Of a stretch of 64,000 nt of DNA, positions 55,100-64,000 are shown piece by piece. The translations under genes were made by a program, and so were the position numbers. The notes beneath the pieces are model-generated. The model worked only from the letters and a program-made list of their open reading frames with translations. It did no database searches and was not told where the DNA came from. Numbering within the stretch: position 1 is the stretch's first letter; each line of letters starts with the position of its first letter. The stretch comes from Gigaspora rosea (lineage: Eukaryota; Glomeromycota; Glomeromycetes; Diversisporales; Gigasporaceae), in the NCBI GenBank assembly GCA_003550325.1, contig QKWP01000074.1, positions 343,999-407,998 of the forward strand. The letters run 5' to 3'.

Positions 55100-56870
55100 T
55101 TATTTATAGAATATTTTCTTTAAAATATATTTTATAAACTTTTTTATGAAAATTTTTTAAAATTATTAATAAACTTTAAAGCAATAAAAGTTTAAAGTTT
55201 TTATTTTAAATTTTTACTATAAAATTTTTCTTTAGTTTTCTTAAATTTTATATGTTCCTGTCTATAAAAAAAATTTCACTTCTAATACAAGTCCTAATTT
55301 TTACAAGTAAATCACAAAAGTTGCGATAATAAAAGTTGTAATCCTTTTTATAAACTATATCATTCTATTAAATCAGAAAGTTAGAGCTAATATTTATAGA
55401 GTTCGCCAAAAAAAGTAAATAATTTTTTGGATAAAAAATTTTTTAAAATTTGTCTATTTTAAATAATACTATAATATAATCCTTATTTTCAAATATTATC
55501 AAAAAAAAATTTAATCTTAAGTTTTAAAAAATATAGATCATAAGCATATTTATAGCAATTTTCTAGCCAAATTTGCCTGGATTTGCTTACAGTTTAAGGG
55601 ATCATATAATCTGATTATTAATATGTTTTATTTTTAAAAATAATTATGATATGTTCTAATTATTATCAAGATATATTCCTGTTTAGTTATAAAAATAATT
55701 ATAAAGTAATCCAATTAGCACAGCAGTATTAGAAATTAGTATTCTCAGAGTTTTTATAAAACACTATTAATGTGAACAGTATAAATTTTTACTGTTTACT
55801 ATTAAAAATTTTTTTGAGAACAGTAAAATAATAATTTTGTTCTTATAAATATATAATATAATTTTGTAGCAAACCAAAAACTAATAAAAATTATATTTAA
55901 GGGTAGGGTGAATGTAGATCAATTTTCATATGATTAAATGGTACAGCAAAATTTTATATAGAAAGCAAACACATGCTTCTAATAAAACTTTTTAGAATTA
56001 TAGCCAATATTCCCCAAAATTTCGTAGTATATAATTTGAAACTTCTAATTTGTTATAGTAAAATTTCAAATCCTATATCATTTGAAAAAATCTACCTTCA
56101 TATATTTGTAAAAAAACTTAGATGACCTCAAAATTTCTTAGATCACACAAAAATTATTAATTCTGATTGGTTGAATCTATGTTGTTTACAATTCTGATTG
56201 GTCGATCACCTGATTTTATATGATTACAATATGATCACTATTAAAAATGATCTATGTTTACCCTATCCTTAATTTTCATAAATAAGATTTCTAATGCATA
56301 ATAACTACTTATTTGCAGTATCCTCTTCTAATAATCTTTAGTCCAAATGTTTCCAAAAGCACTGATTTATAAAGCTTTGCTATTAGTATACTTGTAATCT
56401 ATAGAGAAGTAATCTGGCTACAAAAAGCAGATTGTATATAAGAACTGAAATAGAGTTAAAAAAGTACATTCTCTTTATGAGTTAGACTCTTTGTTATTAT
56501 AAAAAAGTAGTAGAGCAACAACTCTGGGGTTTTTGTTAAAAGGTATAAAAACATTGGTAAGTATTCTTTTGGTTAAATACGCTATTCATTAAAGCATATA
56601 CTCTTATATTCTTTACAAGTTGGTATATCTTTTAATTGCTTCTTGAACTTTTTGAAATTTTGCCAAAAAGTGGCAATTAGCTTACTCTTCCAAAAGATCA
56701 ACAATGTTTACTTCTTTCAATTCAGGAATATGACTATCTAATTAGAATTAAGTCATTAGTGAGTTTTGAGTTCTGTGAAATGAACTACAAATAATACATA
56801 AAAAACTTTAAAGAATTATTTGAATAAATTTTTTTTAGAATTTTTTATTAGGTGTAGTTCTTTTTTATAA
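55100..56870. other. Intergenic, extremely AT-rich
   Basis: No supported gene. Around 55710-55860 words such as TTAGAAATTAGTATTCTCAG, AGAACAGT and ACTGTTYAC hint at a diverged inverted repeat also echoed at 59150-59220 (GAACAGTGTTC), but no element could be bounded. Confidence 0.45.
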
Positions 56871-56878
56871 TATATATA

Positions 56879-57871
56879 TGGTCCGGTACAAAAATGTAGA
56901 TACACCAATCTATTCATAATAAAATAAATTTTTTTTCTAATTAATATAAACTTTTAATTAACTTTATTTATTATATAGGTTCTGGGAAATATTTAAATAT
57001 AAATTTTATTGGAAATTTTTATTTTTAAAAAATTTTTGTTAATTTTTTATTTTTTCAATTTGTTTAATACAAAAATATAAATATACTAAAATTAAAAATT
57101 TAATTTTGTCTACATATAAAAGTTTTTTAATTTTAATTATCTATTTATAATTTTTTCATACTAAATAAAACAAGTTCTAAGCTATCTTTTGATATAATTT
57201 TTATTAGCTTTTTATAGACATTTAATTGTATAATAATTATTTTAATTTTAATTTTTTTTAAAATACAAGCAAAAATGGTCCTTTTAAAAAATATTATTTT
57301 TGTTATAAATATATAACTTGATAAGTTTATATTGTACAAGAGTATTGTTATATATATGCTAAATATATAGTTAAAATTTTAGCTTAATTGAATTAGTAGA
57401 TATTAAAATACAAATTTTTAAAATTTAATAATTATTACTACATATAAAATTACTATATAAAGTAATATGTACAACCACTGTACAACCTTATGATGTAATT
57501 AGGTCTTATTTTATATATTAACAACTACTGATCCAATTAAGCTAAAATTTTAACTATATATTTAGCATATATATGGCAATGCACTTGCTTAATATAAATT
57601 TATAAAGTTGCATTTTGATAGCGAAAATAATTTTTTTTAAAAACAACTTTTTTTCTTGCTTTTTTTTTTTAAAAAATTAAGGTTTTAAAAAAATTTATAA
57701 CACAACAAACAAACTATAAAAAAATAATAAAAATTATATCAAAAAGTAGCATAGAGCTTTCTTTATTAGATATAAAAAAAATTATAAATAAATAGTTAAA
57801 ATTGATAAACTTTTATATATAGACAAAATTGACTTTTAGTTTTGGTGTATCTACATTTTTGCACTGGCCCA
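56879..57871. mobile_element. Tc1/mariner-type nonautonomous palindromic element, 993 bp, TA TSD
   Basis: Left end TGGTCCGGTACAAAAATGTA, right end (complement) TGGGCCAGTGCAAAAATGTA, both continuing GATACACCAA; TA on both sides (56877-56878, 57872-57873). Much of the element is self-complementary about ~57465 (ATATATGCTAAATATATAG / CTATATATTTAGCATATAT). No transposase. The first 16 bases of its right end equal the left end of the transposon at 62590. Confidence 0.85.
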
Positions 57872-57879
57872 TAAAATAC

Positions 57880-60690
57880 TTTGGCAGATTTTTCTGTATA
57901 GTATTATCTAGAGGATAGTTAAATATATGGGTTGTATTACACAAGTAGATCAATTACTGACCGAACTATCACCCTCATAAATTAGTTACACAAACAAAAT
58001 TTCATATTAAAAATTTGCTTTTCTTTATTTTTTCAACACATATATATGTAAAAGCAGCTGATTCATAAAGTTAAAGTTGCTTTACCCATATATATAAATG
58101 AAATCTTTCTATTTAAATTGGACCACTAGTTACTTTCTTTTTAGTTTTATATGTTATTTTGCTATTTTAGCAATAAAAACTTAAACCTATATTTTATTTT
58201 TAAAGTTTTTAATAAAAAAGCTACAAGTTTTTTTTGTTTATAAAAAGAGTTTTCTTTTATTATTGTGTATTTTTTTCATGTGTCTAATAAAATTTTGCTT
58301 AGTTTAGAGAAATTTCAAACTGCTAATTCAATTTTCAAAAAAATTTAAAAATAAACTGGTGAAAAAATTATATAATTATAAACATGAGCATTTTGCTGTT
58401 ATCAGCTAATAATTATTTTTGCATAGTTGATTGATTATTGGCTAATATTTCATTTTGAACATGTAGTAATATTGTATTACTTATGGATTTATATATGGTG
58501 ACAGTTTCAAAGATCGATTATCTACTTGTATAACATTGGGTTGTCTTCCATATATTTAACTATCCCCTAGGTATTATATAATTTTTATTTTATAGTATAG
58601 CCTTTGCTATTTTATTTATTTTTTTTTGTTTTGTTTTTTCTATAGTAGCATTAGTTCTACTTTTAGTATAGGCTTTTCTTTTTTTTAGTTTATTTACATT
58701 TAGTTTATCATTTAGGTTTTGTAGTTTTTTTCCTTTTTTTTATCTTTACTTTTTTTTTATTTTGTTTTTTTCATATGGTTGTACAAATTAATATTCCATG
58801 ATCCTATCATAAAATGCTAGAAAGTGAGATTTGAAGAGAATTCTAAATTATTGGCAGTTCTAACTTCTTCAAGTTTTCAACTTTCAGAAAATTTTGTAGC
58901 AGATCGTATCTAGGCACTTATTGAAACAGCTGAGTAATGTTGAACTTATATAATAGGTGGGAATAAATAGATAGTTTTTAGATTTTTATTAACTATGTAT
59001 ATAACTTAGCTAAGTTCTAGCAAGACTGTTCAAGAATAAAAAAATAACTACTTATTTGAGAGTATACTTTATATTTATAATATTATGTTAGTTTTATTAT
59101 TATTGTTATTACTATTATTATTATTATTATTAGTAAGAACAATAACCAATAGTTTGAGAACACATGTAGCTATTATACTGTTCTCATGAGAACAGTGTTC
59201 AAGTCTGAAATTTCTAATACTAAATCTAATTATTAATAAATATATTCATGTTTTATTCAGAAAATAATTATAACTTAGTTATTATAAAGATATATTCTAG
59301 TTTATTTATAACAATAATTATAAAGTAATCCAATTATTAGTATGCTATTTTTTTAAATTAATTACAATTAATCAGAATAGTTCTGGAATATAAAATATAT
59401 AAACTATTCTAGAAAATGCTCATATATTAGGAATAAAATATAATTAATATCTAATTATTTTTGGAATATTTTCCAAAAACAGAAATATTTTTAAAATATA
59501 ATTTAGTTAATAAACTGGGATATTTTTAGAATATTTTTTGAATATTTCTGGTATTATAATCTGGAATATTTTCAGAATATAATTACTGTAAACTGCTATA
59601 TACAAGACCCAGATATTAGACCCCTATATACTAGATCTGGATATAAAACTCAAAGTCTACAATAACCAAATGCAGTTTTTTTTCAAATATCTAGGCTGTC
59701 TACTATGAATGAAAAATATGCATGCTGTTTAAATTTTTCCTTCTAATAGTAAAAACTCTCCACCAGGTACTATATCTGGGGTTTAATATTAAATTTTAAA
59801 ATTGGTGGAATGTAAGAGACTGGGTCTTTTATACACAGTTTACTGTATTTTTTTTTTATAGAGAAATTTGTAGTGTATAAAAAGGTCTTACACTTAGCTC
59901 CTATCTTTTCTAGTCCAATTATAGTAAACTATGATTACTAGAAACCAGTATAGATCTGAAGTATTAAGTATTCAATTTGATTAGATTCTATGTAGTCTAT
60001 ACCAGTATATAAAATCTAATCCCAAAAGTATGTGAATCTTGTGCACATTGTATATATAATTTATATGAACAATTTTAAAAATTTGTGAAACTATGTAGCT
60101 TTGTTATATAATTAAATTTATATGAATATTCCGAATTATATACAATAAATTATATGCATGATGCACTCTATGTGCATCTTATGTATTTATTTTAGTGCAC
60201 TATTTAGCCCCAAACTATGTGAATTATGTGCATATTTCTAACCAAAAATATGTGAAACTTTTTAAAAACGTGCACATAGATTTTATATACTAGTTTATAC
60301 TATATGGGTGTAATAAATTTTAACCGCACAACACACTATAACCTATTTTTTATCTGATCATATATTTTAATTGATCAAAACTTACAATAGACTATTGCAT
60401 TACCATTAGGCCATTTTGTAGTTTGAAACTTTGTTTAACATTATTCCTCCTTCATTTCCTAAGCTCCCCCAAAAATTAAACAAAAAGTATTAAAAGTTTG
60501 GTCGATAAGATAGCTAGTATAGCAGACGGGATTTTTCAGCTTATGTTTGGTATTCCTCAGTGCACTATGTTTAATTATTATATTTCTTAATTTTTACTCT
60601 ACTCCTTAAATACAAAAAAATAACATTAATGAAGTTTCAACTTTAAATGCCCTTACTCAAATAGTACAGGCATTCAGAGCGTGCAAAATG
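57880..60690. other. Intergenic, AT/T-rich
   Basis: No gene seen. Noted: T-rich tract 58600-58780, an ATT microsatellite (59095-59135), AGAATATT/GAATATTTTC words at 59380-59590, and TGTGAAACTTTTT / GTGCACAT words at 60040-60290 that may be a worn MITE. Confidence 0.45.
59095..59135. repeat. (ATT)n microsatellite
   Basis: Run of ATT/TTATTA units with one GTT and one ACT interruption. Confidence 0.8.
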
Positions 60691-60699
60691 AATACATAT

Positions 60700-62405
60700 A
60701 AAGCTACAAAGTTGATTTTTTATTTTGTATTATCTGCTGATTATAGATGCTAGTGAAATGTGGTGAAATGTGGTGAAATATCTCACACTATTGGTAAAAT
60801 TGTAGTGAAATGGTGAAATTAGTGAAATTAATTTCACTAGCATTTATACTGCTGACCCATTTTTTTAAAATTTTAATTTTTTTTTAGACCAAATATACCA
60901 ATTTTTCGCTATTTTCATCTGGTGTTACCCAATGAAGACCTTAATTTTCTGAATTTTCCAATAGGTCTGACAGAAAAAAACATAACTGCTGACCCAATTT
61001 TTCGATTCCTTGTTAGGCGAGTAAAAAACTAGCCTTTCATACCCTAGATGCGAAAATTATTCTATTAACTTATAGAATTAAAAAAAAAACTGACTGAATG
61101 ACCCATAGTTTCTGATTCCATTAAGGCTACACAAAGTTGAATTTTTTTTAGATTCCAATTATGCCAATTAGATTCAAATTATGCCAATTATTCAATTTTT
61201 GTTTTTTTCACTATTCTCATCCAGTATCACCTGATAGAGACCTTAAATTCCTGAATATATCCTATTGGACTGATAGAAAAAACATGACTATTAATCTAAT
61301 TTTTGATTCCTTGTTGTACAAAATGAAAAATTAAATCTTGCATAACCTTAGATGTAAACATAGATTTAAAATTTTTACTATGTACTGCAAATAGAGCCTT
61401 CTTATATTAAAAAAGTTTGGTTGTAATATAAAATAATCTACATACACCCTACCTTAATTGGTTGATTATATAAAAGACTAATTAACTTGATCTTAGGACT
61501 GAGACCACTAAGCTATGTGTGCTTAACATAATCAGAAATTTATATCTTCTCTTAAAAGAAATATTAGTGTCACCAGATTGCCCAATTAAATTTCTATATT
61601 TTGTACAATGTTTATATAAGTAACACCCACATTACAATTAGAAATGGTCTAACTATTTATACCAATTTTTTAATCGCATTATAATACTATGTTTTGATTG
61701 CTGCTAAGGCCACACAAAGTTAATTTTTCATTTTGCATTACATGAGTTTCAAAATTCCCGGTCGGTCAGTCAGATTTTTTTATTTTTTTTTTAATCTATT
61801 ATAAATTAATAGCCCTATATTGCATCTAAGGCTATATAAAGTTAATATCATGCTTAGTATGACATGGAATCAAAAAATTGAGAGTTAATAAGCAAATTTT
61901 CTATCGACCCTGTCAGATAATTTTGAAAAGCTAATGTCTTTATCAGGTGATACCGTAATAATTTATGGAGAAAAATTAAATAACAAAAATAGAATAATTG
62001 AAACAATTGGGACTTAAAAAAAAAATTAGAAAAATTGAAAAAATGGGTCAGTGGGTAATGCAAAACAAAAATTTAACTTTACATGGCCTAATCTTAAATC
62101 CATAACTTAAATCACAATTATAGACTATACAAAGTTGATTTTTTGTTTTGCATTATACACTGAACTATTTTTTTTAATTTTTCAAAAAAAAGCTTTTTTT
62201 TTTAGATTCCAATTATATTTATTCAATTTTTGTTTTTTCTGCTATTCTTATTCAGTATCACCCGATGGTAAACTTCTTTCCAGAATTGTCCGATAAGACT
62301 AATAGAAAAAATATGACTGCTAACCTAATTTTTTAATTCCTTGTTGTGCAAAATAAAAATTAATTTTGCACAACCTTAGATGTGAACATAATTCTATTAC
62401 AGTAA
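60700..62405. repeat. Array of diverged ~300-400 bp repeats in both orientations
   Basis: Three or four copies share ACAAAGTTGATTTTT...TTTGCATTA, CACTGACCCATTTTTT, CAGTATCACCYGATRGAGAC, CTAATTTTTGATTCCTTGTT and AACCTTAGATGTRAACAT. Copies near 60700, 61130 and 62125 are direct; the one at ~61850-62095 is inverted. The small ORFs here are by-products. Confidence 0.65.
60746..60842. mobile_element. Small inverted-repeat element, ~97 bp
   Basis: ATGCTAGTGAAATGTGGTGA and the right end AATTAATTTCACTAGCAT are inverted; GTGAAATGTG is also tandemly repeated at the left. It sits within the preceding repeat array. Confidence 0.5.
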
Positions 62406-62589
62406 ATTAAAAAAGCCAACAGACTAATGTTATCATGTGGTCAACATTTTACACCAGAATTATCATGACGACCCCCATGTGCCAAACATTTCCATTTTTA
62501 CTTATATTATATATATCTATTTTTATTTTTTTATTTACTTTTCTATTCTATTCTATATTTAGTTTTCTTTTTGTTTCTATATCTATATA

Positions 62590-64000
62590 TGGGCCAGTGC
62601 AAAAAAATTTGTGCCTCACCAAAAAAAAGTAAGATTACACGATGTTCAAATGTCATGTAACCAGACTTAAAAACCTTAAAATTTATAAATTTATTAGAAT
62701 GTAATCAAACATATATGCAGCTAAATTTTTTTGTTTTACAATGATTACTTTACCAATAAAATGAAATGGAGCACCACTAACAGACAATGAAAAAGCGATG
62801 ATAATCAACGTTAACAATTATATTTCTGGATCTCTTACCTTAGGAAATAACCATCAGACGCTTATATTACGCAAGCCGGTTGGTGAAGTGTTAGGTGTTG
62901 CCTACAGAACAGTTAGTAGTATAGTAACAGACTGGAACAAGCGCCAGGATGGTACATTTACACTGCACAAAACCCTTGGGCGCCCCAAACTCAAATCTGA
63001 TAAAAACGTTATAATGCTTTTGCAAACAAAAATTCTAAACTCCAACAAAACAGGCGAGCCTGTTTTTACAGTCACTTTATGCCATTATCTTTCTGAGCAA
63101 GGTTATGTGTTCTCCAAATGGAAGCTTCTTCGAATATTGCATAGCTTGGACTACTATTATGATCAAGAAGAACGAAGAAACATTTTTCATTAATCACCAA
63201 ACAATGTTGCCTTTCGCTATCGTTACCTTCACTTCTGTTTTTCTAATTTAGAAGGCAACAATGATGTTCCACATCGCTCAGAGGTTTTTTTGGATGAGTC
63301 ATATTGTCATTTACACCATACTATACGTAATACTTGGGTTCCTCATCAAGGTGTTATTTTAGAACCTGGACATGGCCCGTTGGTTGTAATTTTTGGTGCA
63401 ATCATTGTGTTTAGAAATGGTTTCTCCAACCAGATACATGGTGAACTTGTTCTGAATTCAGTTCACATTTGGAACCCAACAATTAAAACACCAACAAACA
63501 ACCGTGGAATAAAAAGGAACAATGCTGATGAATGGAATAATGTTCCTGACATAGTTAAAGATGCCAATATCGCTCCTGACCAAGTGGATTATCACGAAAA
63601 TTTCAACGCTGAAATTTTTGAAGATTTTTTTTGAATCTTTGTAAAAATCTTTACGAAAGATATGGGCCAGTAGACATTCACATGGACGGGGCAAGCTATC
63701 ACAAAAAAAGGGTTGAAAATATTCCTACATCAAACACCAAAAAGCAAGAAATAATTAACTGGCTGATTTCTCAGACATTCCTTTTTCTGATAAATCACGT
63801 AGACTGGAGCTTTTGGAACTCATTCCATTGAACAAAGAAAAGGTACCATTTGCTTGTATTGAAATAGCAAAACAATATCAGCATAAGGTTTGTTTTACAC
63901 CTATCTATTATTGTGAACTTCAGCTGATTGAAGGTGTTTGGTCGGGCGTAAAAGGTAAAGTTGCAAATACGAGTCCACATCCAAACCTTTTATCTGTTCA
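62590..64000 (+). mobile_element. Tc1/mariner-like DNA transposon, runs off the window
   Basis: TA (62588-62589) then TGGGCCAGTGCAAAAAAATT, a probable left terminal inverted repeat, ~200 bp before a transposase frame. The right end is outside the window. Confidence 0.75.
62771..64000 (+). pseudogene. Tc1/mariner (IS630-type) DDE transposase, disrupted and truncated by the window end
   Basis: The frame opens upstream of ATG 62798 (APLTDNEKAMI), so the start is uncertain. Helix-turn-helix region: VGEVLGVAYRTVSSIVTDWN; then a basic linker (LGRPKLKSDK) and a second helical segment. An in-frame TAA (63191-63193) is followed by continuing homology. Catalytic residues: first Asp in VFLDESYCH (63293), second in IHMDGASYHK (63685), and the acidic third in CELQLIEGVWSGVKG (63930). 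Frameshifts occur at the T-run 63624-63632 and near 63775. The DES / MDGASYH / IE..W signature is that of cut-and-paste transposases inserting at TA. Confidence 0.88.

Noticed and set aside
1-64000. tRNA and rRNA genes
   Set aside because: None was recognised by eye; without a covariance-model scan a tRNA could still be missed.

Overview
This AT-rich (well over 70% by eye), intron-containing, repeat-saturated eukaryotic DNA looks like an arbuscular mycorrhizal fungus (Glomeromycotina, Rhizophagus-like). The basis is a Sel1-repeat/tyrosine-kinase-like protein with the HRDIHPGN and DLGLSKP motifs that recur in the expanded kinase families of these fungi, short GT-AG introns of 77-110 bp, and a dense mix of hAT, PIF/Harbinger, Tc1/mariner-pogo, TTAA-type, LTR and LINE elements. 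The species call is inference; no rRNA or single-copy marker is present.

Layout. 0-2.2 kb: two tandem arrays, the second interrupted by foldback elements. 3.0-5.1 kb (minus): intact-looking Sel1-kinase gene, two exons. 5.3-10.8 kb: hAT, pogo-like and PIF miniature elements, one likely scaffolding artefact at the N at 7951. 11.1-20.3 kb: a decayed segment holding a kinase pseudogene (plus) and a broken copy of a mucin-like gene (minus), inflated by nested elements, several with clear target-site duplications (TSDs). 20.5-22.3 kb: TTA-flanked element with a ~1 kb palindrome and an N. 22.6-29.9 kb: LTR retrotransposon whose 5' LTR carries two nested insertions (a 3.2 kb element with a decayed, zinc-finger-bearing gene, and an 802 bp pogo-like element); its internal region has Sel1-like coding remnants and no visible pol. 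30.8-38.96 kb: a second, better preserved copy of the kinase + mucin-like pair, the kinase frameshifted and the mucin-like membrane protein apparently intact. 39-47 kb: intergenic, with MITEs and palindromes. 47.3-54.3 kb: a full-structure but dead LINE (RRM-like ORF1; endonuclease, RT, RNase H, CCHC ORF2). 54.5-62.6 kb: repeats, including a 993 bp element. 62.6 kb to the end: a Tc1/mariner-like transposon with a broken DDE transposase whose terminal 16 bases match the end of that 993 bp element.

Only two genes look functional: the Sel1-kinase at 2994-5110 and the signal-peptide/mucin/transmembrane protein at 37525-38963. The rest is mobile DNA and its debris, but paralogous empty sites inside the window let many insertions be delimited to the base. 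All alignments were made by eye; no search or computation was run.
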